64,000 nucleotides of DNA from Skeletonema tropicum (taxonomy: Eukaryota > Bacillariophyta > Thalassiosirophyceae > Thalassiosirales > Thalassiosiraceae): contig CM074127.1 of the NCBI GenBank assembly GCA_037178625.1, positions 1,736,001-1,800,000 on the forward strand, written 5' to 3'. Numbering within the stretch: the stretch's first letter is position 1; every line of letters begins with the position of its first letter. A program made the translations under genes and the position numbers. Below, piece by piece: positions 1 through 12,371 of the stretch. The notes under the pieces are model-generated. The model saw only the letters and a list, made by a program, of their open reading frames with translations. It was not told where the DNA came from and did not search any database.

Positions 1-2000
1 TACAACGTCTTAGCTGTTCTGAGCGGTCCAATAGGGGCTGGCCCGCGAGCTCCACAGAACACCATATCGTATCTATTGACGTCAATATGAGCATGAGCCG
101 CTTCTAGTGGCCCTTTATACTTCGCGTTGATACTACACAAGCAAATAAGCGTTGCTCAGTCGGATAGCTTACGTTCAAGCGAAGCTACAACGTCGTAGCT
201 GATCTGAGCGGTCCAATTGGGGCTGGCCCGCGCGCATCTCACAAGATCACCATATCGTATCTATCGTCGTCAATACGAGCATGAGCCGCTTCTAGTGGCC
301 CATTACACTTCGTGGTGATACTTCACAAGCTTATTTGCGCTGCTCTTTCAGATAGCTTACGTTCAAGCAAAGCTACAACGTCGTAGCTGATCTGAGCGGT
401 CCAATAGGGGCTGGCCCGCGCGTATCTCACAAGAGCACCATATCGTATCCATCGTCGTCAATACGAGCATGAGCCGCTTCTAGTGGCCCATTATATTTCG
501 TGGTGATACTACACAAGCTTATTTGCGCTGCTCAGTCGGATAGCTTACGTTCAAGCGAAGCTACAACGTCGTAGCTGTTCTGAGCGGTCCAATTGGGGCT
601 GGCCCGCAGCTCCACAGAACACCATATCGTATCTATCGTCGTCAATACGAGCATGAGCCGCTTCTAGTGGCCCATTATACTTCGTGGTGATACTACAAAA
701 GCACATGAGCGATGCTCTTTCAGATAGCTTACGTTGAAGCGAAGCTACAACGTCGTAGCTGTTCTGAGCGGTCCAATTGGGGCTGGCCCGCGCGGAGCTC
801 CACAGAACACCATATCGTATCTATCGTCGTCAATACGAGCATGAGCCGCTTCTAGTGGCCCATTATACTTCGTGGTGATACTACACAAGCAAATGAGCGC
901 TGCTCAGTCGGATAGCTTACGTTGAAGCGAAGCTACAACGTCGTAGCTGTTCTGAGCGGTCCAATTGGGGCTGGCCCGCGCGCATCTCACAAGAACACCA
1001 TATCGTATCTATCGTCGTCAATACGAGCATGAGCCGCTTCTAGTGGCCCATTTTATTTCGTGGTGATACTACACAAGCTTATTTGCGCTGCTCAGCCGGA
1101 TAGCTTACGTTCAAGCGAAGCTACAACGTCGTAGCTGATCTGAGCGGTCCAATTGGGGCTGGCCCGCGCGCATCTCCACAGAACACCATATCGTATCTAT
1201 CGTCGTCAATACGAGCATGAGCCGCTTCTAGTGGCCCATTATACTTTGTAGTGATACTATTCAAGCACATGAGCGTTGCTCAATCTGATAGCTTACGTTC
1301 AAGCGAAGCTACAACGTCGTAGCTGATTTGAGCGGTCCAATTGGGGCTGGCCCGCAGCTCCACAGAACACCATATCGTATCTATCGTCGTCAATACGAGC
1401 ATGAGCCGCTTCTAGTGGCCCATTTTATTTCGTCTTGATACTACACAAGCTTATTTGCGCTGCTCAGTCGGATAGCTTACGTTCAAGCGAAGCTACAACG
1501 TCGTAGCTGATCTGAGCGGTCCAATTGGGGCTGGCCCGCAGCTCCACAGAACACCATATCGTATCTATCGTCGTCAATACGAGCATGAGCCGCTTCTAGT
1601 GGCCCATTATATTTCGTGGTGATACTACACAAGCACATGAACGCTGCTCAGTCGGATAGCTTACGTTCAAGCAAAGCTACATCGTCGTAGCTGATCTGAG
1701 CGGTCCAATTGGGGCTGGCCCGCATCTCCACAGAACACCATATCGTATCTATCGTCGTCAATACGAGCATGAGCCGCTTCTAGTGGCCCATTATACTTCG
1801 TGGTGATACTACACAAGCACATGAGCGATGCTCTTTCAGATAGCTTACGTTGAAGCGAAGCTACAACGTCTTAGCTGATCTGAGCGGTCCAATTGGGGCT
1901 GGCCCGCGCGGAGCTCCACAGAGCACCATATCGTATCTATCGTCGTCAATACGAGCATGAGCCGCTTCTAGTGGCCCATTATATTTCGTGGTGATACTAC
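1..2000. repeat. Tandem satellite array, 184/188-bp unit
   Basis: Eleven head-to-tail units begin at about 1, 186, 374, 562, 746, 934, 1122, 1310, 1494, 1678 and 1862. The last is partial and stops near 2000. Spacing is 184 to 188 bp. The length difference comes from a short variable block after GGCCCGC, which has two main forms (GAGCTCCACAGAAC-like and GCATCTCACAAG-like). The rest is nearly invariant. Most unit junctions carry an 18-bp near-palindrome AGCTACAACGTCGTAGCT (for example 183-200). The array continues past the left edge. There is no coding potential. A subtelomeric or heterochromatic satellite is my inference. Confidence 0.97.
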
Positions 2001-2688
2001 TCATTCACATGTTTTACAAGCTCATTAGCAATGAACTGAGGGTCGCGCTTGTTGACTTTATTTGACATGTTCGTACCTTATCTCAAGATGTGCTGTTTTT
2101 TCGTGTTGCAGTATCCTTTACATACACTTTTTTATCGTTTTTTTATCATTGTCAATGTGCGAATTAGCTGTTTCTAGTGAATTATTTTTTCAGCATAGAT
2201 ACTTTTGTTGGTTTGAATTTCCATGGGAACCTTTATTATTGCCCTGACTGATTTCGGTTGTTACTGATTATTACTACGTACGTTATTTTCCATTCATCAT
2301 CGATAGATATTCATTGCATCACACTCAATTCCATTACCAATAAGCTTTTTTTCATATTATGAGCGTCTGCTATTGTCCAGTTAGTCTTAATCTCTTCATC
2401 ACAAATACAGGAATAGAGTTTTTGACACAGTTAAAAGCTTGCATGAATGAGTGGTTCGTTTGCTTATTTTGTGGAGGTCAGTACCGAGCGGCTTATCGTT
2501 TTCTTTAGATTATTCTTGAGAGCAAGATCAGTTTTTCTGGTTCATTCCTCATTCCGCGCCGATAAAAGTTCAGCACTTCATGTCCGTCATATCTTGTCTT
2601 GCTTCATACTATTTACCTCTACAATACCTATGTCCCCGTCAAATCACTGGCATTCCTTATCATCTAACCAGCCCACGACGATGAGTGC
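2001..2688. other. Intergenic, no gene seen
   Basis: AT-rich, T-tract-rich stretch between the satellite and the first gene. Short open frames here have no start context, domain or composition suggesting coding. It probably holds the promoter of the gene starting at 2689. Confidence 0.6.
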
Positions 2689-3962
2689 ATGATTATGATT
2701 CATCGGTTGTCAAAGTGTATTCCTCTCGTCGGCTTCATCAGAATTTTCGCTTCTTCAGCTGTCGCTGGAATTTTCCTATTCCTTCTTTACACCTGGACGC
2801 CTTCCTCATCATTCCAAACCGAATCAACCCTTTTCACACTATCATCCAATCATTTCAGCAATAAAAAGATCTTATCTCTTGCGTCACAATACTTTAGCGC
2901 CATTGACAACAACATGGGTGGGGGAGCTTCGCCTAATTCCGACTCTGATGTGCGGCATGTAAATGGCGCAGTATACAAACGAGCTTCGCTGCTTCTAAAT
3001 CCAACCTATCCTGTACAACCTTCATTTTCGTTTGGAAAATCAACTGAAGAGAACTATGGCGTCGACAACATGGAGTTTTATGGTCCGTTTAAATCAATTC
3101 GCGCGAGTCTTGATTATTCTTACCATGGAAATTATAGTCAGAGTAGACAAATCTTTCAAGATAGGATAGTGGAAAAATTGCTTGACGGGACGATCATCGA
3201 GGATGCTCACGGTAGAGGGGTTTGTAAAACGCCGAATGACCCATGGATTGTTTTCACGGCTGGTGTTATGGGAGCGGGGAAGAGTCATACACTCAAACAA
3301 TTGGCATCTAGGGGACTATTCCCTCTTCAATCTTACGTTGTCATCGACCCAGACGACATTCGTCAACATTTCCCAGAGTATGTCTTATATGCTCTGCAAT
3401 CACCCGAGCGCGCGGGAGAGCTTACTCACAAGGAGGCTGGCTATGTCACTGAAATTGTGACTGCAGCTGCACTACAGAGGGGTCACAATGTGTTGGTGGA
3501 TGGGTCTTTGTGGGATGCTGATTGGTATAAGGGGTATTTTGAGCAGCTGAAGAAATGCTATGGAGACTTAAGGATAGCAATTTTACATGTCACTGCTCCA
3601 AGGGAAGCAGTGTTTGAGAGAGCGAAGGTAAGAAGCGAGGTTAATTAACTATTTATCTCCTACCACTATACTGTGATCGCAACATTCACTCAACGCTTCA
3701 CACTATTTACATCTATTTGCAGCATCGTGCTAAGGTGACTGGGAGAGTAGTACCAATTGAAACGCTTGAATTGTCTCTGAAACATGTACCTGAATCAATA
3801 AAAATTCTGGCACCATTGGTAGATTACTTTTGTGAGCTGGATAACCCTCCCGATTCGGATGAAATTGTGCTTACAACTGAGGGAGTTACTTGGGATTCAT
3901 TTAGAGACACATGGGCGCAAACGTGTCCCCTTCCACAGAAGAGAATGGATTCATTATTGTAG
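2689..3962 (+). CDS. Membrane-anchored zeta-toxin-domain P-loop kinase-like protein
   Basis: Two exons, 2689-3627 and 3723-3962, with a 95-nt GTAAGA...TTGCAG intron in phase 0, give 392 aa. The N-terminus has a hydrophobic segment at about residues 10-37, so it is a signal anchor. A Walker A motif GVMGAGKSHT lies near residue 192, followed by IDPDDIRQHFPEY, a helical stretch, and a VDGSLWD segment. This is the order seen in the zeta-toxin/UDP-GlcNAc-kinase P-loop fold, PF06414. The exon junction restores the R-A-K-x-x-R-A-K...GR-VP region typical of the C-terminal part of these kinases. Such domains occur in eukaryotes without an antitoxin partner; no epsilon-like antitoxin gene is adjacent. 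The substrate is unknown. The start is the first ATG of the frame; an ATG at 2695 is also possible. Confidence 0.85.
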
Positions 3963-4099
3963 AACAATGGTCGGCTTACTACTTAGATCTTAAGCCAACC
4001 CAGAACTGGAGCAGTGTCAACAGAGCGCATGGGCCACCTACCATGATACATAGATGCCATTTTCAAGTAGATAGTAGGGATCAATAAAGTATATTCTGC

Positions 4100-5459
4100 T
4101 TAATTTAATGTACAACAAGACAATATCATAGCTATCACCGTAGACACAGTCGCTATGTTCATGAATGACACTCGAACAACGCTACCGGAAGAGGGCTGAC
4201 TTGGAGGCGTGCTTGGAGGTGGACATTGAGATAAGTCAGATGTCAAGTCGGGGCATAAAGTCTGAGGCCTAGCCTTTGGCTCGACGCTGCAAACCATTGG
4301 GTTGAGAGCGATTGCATAGAGAGTATACCAGGCGCATTGGTCAACGTCCTCCTTCGTCATGTTGGACGCTTCAGCGATGGCATAGCCTTCTTCCTCGGAA
4401 ACACTCGAGTACACCTGAAGAACTCCAGTTCCACCTTGTCCAATGAATGGAGAAACTTCAAAAGTAAAAGTCTTTCCAATCACCGTATCTAGGCAAGGAT
4501 TGCGCCCATTCATATCTGTTAGATTAACCACGAATGAAACAGCATCGGACCAAAGCTTCATTCTCTGGGTGTAATCATTGTTACCTCCATTATTCACTTT
4601 GTCATAATAAAACGATGCAGATGCAACAGACTTTCCGCCATCCTCTGTTACAAAAGCTTTTGCTGCCTGACTTATATCTTCTCCAGAGCCGATCTGAGTT
4701 CCATTAAAACTCCTTACTCCGGGGCAAAGGACATTTGAGAACTCCAAGGTACTCCTCCTTATGTACCAGTTCTCATTATTGTCGTCAACTGCAATCATAC
4801 CCAAATCAGTATCTCCATCCATTCGGGCTTGAATGGTTGCAACTGTACCATCTATCATTTTCATTGATGGATGAAGAGGATTCGTCTTCATCCACGTTTC
4901 TGCATCAGGATTGCTAGCATAGACTTTCGGAATGGTATCTGACACAATAATATTGTTGTGGTCAGCACGACAAAAAATGATAAACGACGACAAAACCTCA
5001 CTAACACTACTCACCGTTAAATGCACGAATAACACCGCATGAGTATTCATCATCATTTGATTCATCAATTCCCTCAAAGAAGAAATGAGAAACATCAACG
5101 CCAGTTGTGTTCTGAAAAGCTTCATTTATCATTTCCGCCCTACTACTTCCCGTCTTGTCAGGTGTGTAGTTGCAAACTAGATACGGGTGATAACCCAAAG
5201 AAGTTAAGGCCTTATCTTCTGCATAGCTCATAGCAATCTTATACTCGAACAAAAGCGCCTCGTCCCAAAGTTCTTCGACGCCATCGAAGTCGGCTTCCGA
5301 TTCGCTCATCCGGATATTTTTGAAATCGGCTAGAGACATGCCATATGCGACGAGTTCATCTGTCACGGCAGCGGCCGCGAAGGATATACGTACAGATGAC
5401 AAGGAGACAAGAACCACCAACGATGCACCAATCATTTTGTTAGTAGAATATACAACCAT
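4100..5459 (-). CDS. Secreted, probably GPI-anchored protein of unknown function
   Basis: The coding sequence is complement(join(4100..4938,5015..5459)), 427 aa. The 76-nt intron runs from GTGAGT to GTCAG and restores an Asp codon. The ATG at 5459 starts a clear signal peptide (MVVYSTNKMIGASLVVLVSL...SFAAAA). The body has many N-glycosylation sequons (NTT, NGT, NLT, NMT) and paired cysteines. The C-terminus has a Pro/Ser linker, a small-residue patch (SSGS) and a hydrophobic tail ending CCTLN, matching the layout of a GPI-attachment signal. I recognise no domain. It is likely a cell-surface or secretory-pathway protein. It lies convergent to the zeta-kinase gene, with 137 bp between stop codons. 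Confidence 0.8.
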
Positions 5460-8273
5460 AATAGATTTGATTTCCGTGAGAAGCTCATCGCAATCTTTCG
5501 ATCTTGGCTTGCTCAATCTTTCGTTCATCTTTTCACACGATCGTAGAGATACTTGTGTCTGAGACACCCATCTCGACCCAGATAGATACTTATCTTGCCG
5601 ATCTTCACTCTCCCATCTTCGTACAATACCTATTGGCGCGCGGCGGAGGGGCAAGCTTCTCCCGGCTTTCGTGCTTCTATTCTTTGCTGCACGAAATATC
5701 GTACTCTTTCTGCACAAATGAAAATAAGAGCGGTATTAAGAACTTGTTTTCTGTCATATTCTGCTAAGCAGCTTCTTCTTTATTTCTCTATGAATTCTTT
5801 CTCATTACTTTCGTAGGAAAGGGGTTAGACGTCCAAAGGCAGGGGCTCTATTGGATAAAGAGGTAACATACATCAAGGAAATGACGCATAAGGCGCACGC
5901 TACTTCACCGAATGCGTACTTCTATGGCTAAGTGCAGGGTCAGCCTAGCCAGGATGCTCGTTCTCAGCGAATATTTGTGCTGTGAACAAATGGGGTACAG
6001 ATGTGAAAAGCTGAGAGCGAGAGCGAGCTGAGCTCAAATCCGCAGAGAGATAAGCTTTGTTTTGATTTGAGAAAAATAGTTTCATACGTGCGTAGGAACT
6101 CATACGAATTTGGGCGGGAGGGTTCTCATCCTCCATCATCAACAAGACCACCACATGGCCGGACATACGACTGTGGTTTAGCACTGGCCATACACAGAAT
6201 TAAAATAAAATAGATTAAATTGTCCCCGCCTAATCTACAGTGAAAAAAAATTATCCAGGATATTTCAATTTGAGGGGCGGGCCGAACAGCGAACAGCTGC
6301 TACCTTCTTGGAGTCGAAGAGCGCAAGCCCCCCTAACGCCAACCCAATTAAGACTCGGCAAACAAAATATCCTAAGGGATGTAATTATATAAACTATAGA
6401 GTGTGGAAGAGAAAGGTGTTAAAATTATGCTCAACACAAATTTCACCCCACAGTTTTTGTATTTGCCCCAGTCTATTCTCACATTATCCAAAGTTTGAAC
6501 TAACCAAAAAGCGAGAATGAGGCCTATTTGGTGGGGAACATCATAACCCTCTATGTACAAAAAATCTGGCTAGCTGATTCCTACCCATGCTAGTCTACGC
6601 GCCATTCGCCGCATGCGGCGATGCGGCGCCGCACGGATAGAAAAGCCGATATCGAACACAACAAACGTCATTTTGGATATAAACAGGTATTTTTCACCCC
6701 AACACCCAGCCAAATCTTGTTGCGTCGCAGAAAATCTGGCATACTACGCCAATATTGGCCAATAATATGCCGATGCTTTCAGTTGAAAGACCAATAACTT
6801 TCTATTTATATCGTTTGGAATGTATCTTGTACGGCTGGTGTTGGTGCTCCGTTCAATTGCTGCGATATTTGAGGTACTCCTGCACGAAAAGTAAAAAAAT
6901 CTTGAAAAAGTGCATCTGACATGACGAATCCGAAGGCAAACCATAGCATTATCGATCCCATATACCCTCCATCAACACTAAGAAGACACTCCCTAACCCA
7001 ATTTTTCACGCTGATTCCAATTATGTAAGCTGCAGCGTCTAATTCAAAGTAGTTTTGATGATAATTGCGGGTGACGCACACACACATGAAAATCTGCACA
7101 TACCAGGCATGTCATAAGATGCTCATGTTTATGTAATTTAGACAACATAATAGTAGCAGATCATTAATAACTCCTTCTATATGCTATGATACTTGTTCAC
7201 TTCACTCGGATTTATTAATTGCACGCAATATCTACGCCATCATGGAGTTTTATGTCGATCATCCGGCCTCTCATTTCATGAGACTTTGTAGGTAAGGCAC
7301 TGATAACAGTTATAATGTTGTCTCCAACCACAGCAAAAGGCGCACAATAGATGGCTGTTGATTTGATGAGGTGACAGATTTCCAATTGTACATGGAGGAG
7401 ACGTCAATATTATGCCACAACACTCGTGTAGGCGACTGCAGGTGGGCTTCTCATAACCCACAATCAGTAGTTTCCCAGGAAACCAAGAGTTGCAGTAGTC
7501 ACTGTGATGATATGGAGCAGTCCAGCTTCACAATCTTGATTATCATATAGTAGACAAGACCTCTATGATCCATGGTGTGGTTCCAGCATGTTTTGTGTCA
7601 GATATATACCCACTATTGATGGAGATACATTGTGGAAATCTTTCTAACTCGACTTCATAGATTTGATATGTTGGATAGGCGTTGCATGAGACCCACAACC
7701 GGTCATTCAGCGCATATTCCGCCCATATATATAATATTGGTCGCCCCTACAACCTTACTTGCTGTTTCATTGACCGAAACGACGCCTTGGTGCTACTGGC
7801 TACATGTGCTCTGCGGCGGAGGGGATGAAAATCACCATTGCTATTGTGGCGGTCAAACGTCTCTTTCTGCTGAATATGGCGAGCCGCCGATAGAACCATT
7901 GATTTCAGCGTCAAAAAATGGTCTACAACCTACATTGTTACTTTGGAATGTCGACATTTAGGTGTGTAATGAGGGTAGTAGGAGGGAGGCCGTCATGGTG
8001 CGGCTCTTTTTTTGTGTCGCAAATTGTGATTTTAGATTTGCGGCGAATGGCGCCGGTGCGGCGAATAGCGCGCCGACTAGCATGTACTGCCCACGTACAG
8101 AAACGTTACATACTGACGCGCCACGCGCCCACGCTATCTACGCTAGAGCTCGTCAGATTTCCGCAATAACTCTAAGCTTTGTCGAAGCTTGGATAGTTTA
8201 CTCCTGTTGGCTAGTGCTTACAACTTGAACGATATCATACTTCATTATTTGTCTCTTATTTCAATGAACAACT
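5460..8273. other. Long intergenic region, no intact gene
   Basis: About 2.8 kb between the secreted-protein gene and the 3' end of the helicase gene. Short open frames on both strands are broken by stops and lack recognisable domains. The main structure is the inverted-repeat-bounded block at 6586-8084, listed separately. The first 300 bp should hold the promoter of the gene starting at 5459. Confidence 0.6.
6586..8084. mobile_element. Candidate TIR element, about 1.5 kb, non-autonomous or decayed
   Basis: The ends are 28-bp inverted repeats (6586-6613 and 8057-8084), matching at 25 of 28 positions and beginning CATGCTAGTC. They continue inward into CG-rich GCGGCGAATGGCGC motifs. I see no clear target-site duplication. 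The interior has no intact transposase; the minus strand holds only short frames. The size resembles the two other TIR elements in this window (22227-23752 and 49177-50796). The superfamily is unknown. Confidence 0.6.
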
Positions 8274-11200
8274 TCACTTAGAACACCTGCCTCGCCCATT
8301 AGCGCAGTCAATACAACAGGCATCACTCTCGTCATCAACAGCAAGCACTTGTCTTCTCTTACGGTAGAAGTCATGCAACACAGTGTCTCTGATTAGATTG
8401 CGGAAGAGATCCTCAAACTGCTTGTCAACACTGGTATCTTCAAGGTCAAAGAGAGGCGATTGCTCCAAGCTCACAGAGTTCTCACAAAATCGAATACAAA
8501 ATCTTACCCAAGCGGATACCTTTTCAAATTCGGCCGTCGAAGAGTGCTGTCGGAATTCAAGTGTAGTCTGCCTACCTTGAATCAAATTCTGCATGTTGAG
8601 TTTGTAATATCTCTGCCCTGTCGGGTTGACAATATGTGCGAGGTCACGAAGTGAACGGCATTTCGACAAAGACACCATTACCCCCTCTTTGCTTCTACCC
8701 AGCGCTTGCTTGGCCATCTCAAGATTGCTCATAAAGTAAGAGTTGGATTCATTACTCCCGCTTCTCCTTGATCGCGGCATTATGGAATCGATTGCGGCCT
8801 CATACTTCAAAAACTGTTGGAAAATCTTCACTAAGTCGGCCACGGAGTATCTTTCTACATCGACATGTACGTGAAAGCCCATACTTTTGTTCAACCTCAC
8901 ACTCGGAAAATGTTGCAATATGTGTTGGATACTTGATATGCCCGCTTCAGATCGAAGAATAGGACTCACAAGCTCGAACACATTGCAATTAGGGACAGAC
9001 GCATTGCATACAAGGCTGTTATCTGTCACAATCTTCCACCTGCTGGAGTTTTCTTTGCCCTCCTCCCAAGTCTTTGGAACTAAGATCCGGATACCGCTTG
9101 CTTTTAGTTCGTTGGCAATCATTTGTGGAGAAAGAAACGCTGATGTACTCATTTCTAACTCTACGCCATATCTCGCTTCATCACGCAATCGTGTCATTTT
9201 GATTTGTCGACTCTTGTGCGCATTTTGCTTCAGGCGAAAAACGTAGAATTGAGCATCATCTGTATGCATGTCGTCATCATCTGACTCATGAGGCCGATAA
9301 CGTGGAAAAATAGCACAATCAAATACTTCACTCCACTTAAGAACAAAGCCTGCATTCCGAGCAGAGCTCAAGACATTCCATCTTGAAAATTCTTTACCTT
9401 TCAAAGCAATGCCAACCTCGAAATTATCGCCCACCATTTTCGACTTGAGGTATAACGCAGCACTCATGAAGAATCCACGCATAAAGCGTTCGTTCTCTTC
9501 AGCACCAGCATTGCTACTAGCCCGAGGAAAGTTTACTGCAACACGATTGATCGTCTGACTATAACGCTGCAAATAAGCATTCGTGTGAAGAGTCGTCGCA
9601 GACAATTTTAGCGTCATTGCTAGCGCAATTCGAAGGGTTTCAAGAGATTGCTGAAAGCCACAACCTTGATCAAGCAACAGCAAGCTAGATGCGTGCTGAC
9701 GATACCACATCAATGGACCGCCATTGAATTTACCGTGTACGGGCGCAACAATTGCCTCTGCTTCATTACCATTGCCTGAATCATTGCCGTGAGAATAAAG
9801 GCACCTCGAATTTGTGCATCTGTCTTGAAACCTACACGGCGGCCTTGCAGCGTCATACGAATGAGCATTTCGACAATCGTCACCGAAGCTGCAGTTGCCA
9901 TTTAGGAAGTGTATACATGCATATCTCGTATCTTTGATCTTTCGTTGAGATAATGCCTTTTGCTGAAGTCCCACTAGAGTGTATGGCACATCTCTGCCGT
10001 TCATGCCATAAATGGATGAAAAAATGTCATACATGTCGACATCAAATCTTTTGTCGCTGTTCCAAACTGGCTCAAGATCCTGGCATTTGAGCCACTCGGG
10101 TGTGAGCTCCGGGTAATAAAGTGTATTCATGGCGAGCTCTACATACTGAGCTATTTGTTTCACGCTGCTCGGATTGATAAAGTGATCACGACACCAATTG
10201 CTGTGCGCCCTATCCATCTCAACTGTCCATTTTCCAACATTGAAGTCATAACAGCTGTCATCAGAATCATCACCGAAAAAGTGGCTGGGAAAGTTAATGA
10301 ATCCATTCGATCGGTGATCGAAATGCTCCATCATCGCAGACCTTCGAATATTACCCCAGTTTACATACCAAAAAAGGTAGGCAGCGAAATGTGCCACAGT
10401 CTGAGACTGAGGATCTTTTTCATCCACTTGAGGAAAGTAGCGAGAAAGATTGAGGCGATTCGAGTCACCAGCACCAAACGCATTAACGACTGGCTTTGGT
10501 GTCAGAGTTTTAATGGCAACCAACACCAGCGCCTCATGTAACATTCCACGCTTCGCTCCATAGGTGATAGCTTCTGCTTCTTCAACACTGAACGGGAGTG
10601 CTGATATAAGCTTCCCGTGATCAGTGAGAATTGTCCTTCGCTTTCTAGAGACAATGACTTGCCGGCACACCTCGATACTAACAAGGTACTCCAACGCATT
10701 TGCGACATTGTCTGCGGGCGGAGGATCTAAACACTTTCTCAATAACGTGGATGGATTCGACATTACCTTGTTCTTAGATGAAAGAAGCGAGAGGGCTTCA
10801 TCACGACACGATGCCACTTCTATTTGTGGCCTCTCAAATTTTTCCATGGTGTTATTGTAAAAATTTTCATGCACGAGACGAAACACTCTTCCGCTGCAAG
10901 TTCTACCTGTCCTTCCTCGCCTCTGATCGCAAATGGCTTGAGATGCAAAGGTTGTCATCGACTCATACTTGGACCTTTCAGGGACCCACGTTACCTCCAA
11001 TGCCCTGCAAGTATCTATGACGCAACTAACATTTGGTATCGTGATGCTGGAGTCCGCAATAGCTGATGCAAGCAATACCTTTCTCTGTTCATTACCATTA
11101 CGTCCTTTCATTGACTGAAGGCAGTCTTCAATGTCAATTGATGCGTGTAGCACACCTAGATCAAACTCGACAATTTCTTGTAGATAAAAATAGATCTGTT

Positions 11201-12109
11201 CAAGTTGACCTGAAACACAAGAGATTAGCAAATATGATAATGATACAGTTTGCGCAAATCACAGTATATTGTTCACTTACGATATGTCGGGGTGAAGATC
11301 AAGAAAATTTTGTCCTGCGCTTCAACATTGTGCAAATATTCTGCGAGCGAACGAATCAACTCTAATAGATTCTTCGATAAAAGCTTCCCCGATTCATTTG
11401 ATGTGAGCTCTCGAATAGGGTCTAATTTCATATCTGAACAGTACTCTTTAACCTCCTCATTGTAATCACCAGATCTGGCAAGCATCTTGATAATGCTTTC
11501 CAAGTAATACGTATGCACTCTGGAATAAAACATATCAATGTTGTTCGCAGTTTGAATGGTTATCGTATCGACGTACTCGCAACCTGGCACGCCGCTGAAG
11601 AAAGAAGTATATTTGTCATGGTTGAAGGTTGCGCTCATCAATATAAGACGAAGCTTACAACGTGGGTATGCCATCATGAATTCTTTGATGATAGTCAAAC
11701 ACAAATCACTCTCTGACGAACGCTCATGACACTCATCGATGAGGACGACTTTGTACCTAGTCAGCGCCTCGAGACCATTTCCTTTCAGTTCTTCCAACAG
11801 GATTCCCGCAGTTGCAAAAAGCAACCCAGTCTGACTGCTTGCTACTCTGTCCTGCCCAACATGATAGCCAACCTCCTCACCAAGGACACCTCCCCTCTGC
11901 TCGGCAACATGAGAGGAGACAGCCACAACCGCTAATCTTCTAGGCTGTGTGCAAAGTATTGGAGAGCCAAACCCATCCAAAAGAAGTTGTGGGACAATAG
12001 AACTCTTGCCGCAACCTGTCGGCCCAACGACGATGGTGAGCTTATTGTTCCTGACTTTGTCGAGAATACGGCTCTTGAGCGTGGAAGGAAAGGAATGTAG
12101 AGTATTCAT
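8274..12109 (-). CDS. DEAH-type RNA helicase / CCCH zinc finger / BMT5-like / amidoligase fusion protein
   Basis: The coding sequence is complement(join(8274..11209,11281..12109)), 1254 aa, with a 71-nt GTAAGT...TTTCAG intron that restores an Arg codon in helicase motif IV. Helicase: Walker A GPTGCGKS (29-36), DECH box (125-128), SAT (159-161), motif V SAIADSSITIPNVSCVID (325-342) and motif VI QRRGRTGR (372-379). Two CCCH fingers follow: C708-C716-C722-H726 and C735-C741-C746-H750. Residues about 780-920 resemble DUF2431/BMT5-type Rossmann methyltransferases (NFPR 836-839, RGFFMSAALYL near 854, FPRYRP 911-916), but the usual glycine-rich SAM motif is not intact. Residues about 955-1200 fit the putative amidoligase family PF12224: GVELE (958-962), W1001...D1006-x-S1008, FELVSP (1021-1026), GFHVHV (1054-1059), YYKLN (1144-1148) and EFRQHSST (1161-1168). 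All expected acidic and His ligands are present. The helicase plus CCCH part recalls plant CCCH-helicase proteins. The substrate is unknown. Confidence 0.9.
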
Positions 12110-12371
12110 CGGAATAAGATGTTAGAACACAGAAACCTGTGCCAATGCTCATCCGCACCTTGTCGCAACAATTATTATGATGTGACGGTGGCAGTGGCAG
12201 GGGCATGCGGGCAAATAGAGAAGTAAAGAGGCAAGAGAGCGAGCGAGAGCGCGTATGTTGGTGTTTTTCAGGCGTTAGCGACACCATGAAGACAGATGTC
12301 GTAATACTCCATTTTAGCAACTCTAACAACTTCTAACAAGCACATGCATGTTCTAACGCAGACTTTATTCC

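Noticed and set aside
1..2000. CRISPR-like array
   Set aside because: Units are 184-188 bp and almost wholly identical; there are no short repeats separated by unique spacers, and the genome is eukaryotic.
2447..2692. Open frame upstream of the zeta-kinase gene
   Set aside because: No domain, atypical composition, overlaps the true start; taken as promoter sequence.
6806..7460. Transposase remnant on the minus strand
   Set aside because: Some stretches look protein-like, but no DDE or zinc-finger motif could be aligned, so no family is claimed.
7632..8228. Overlapping plus-strand open frames
   Set aside because: Short, Cys/His/Trp-rich by chance, inside the TIR element; no family resemblance.
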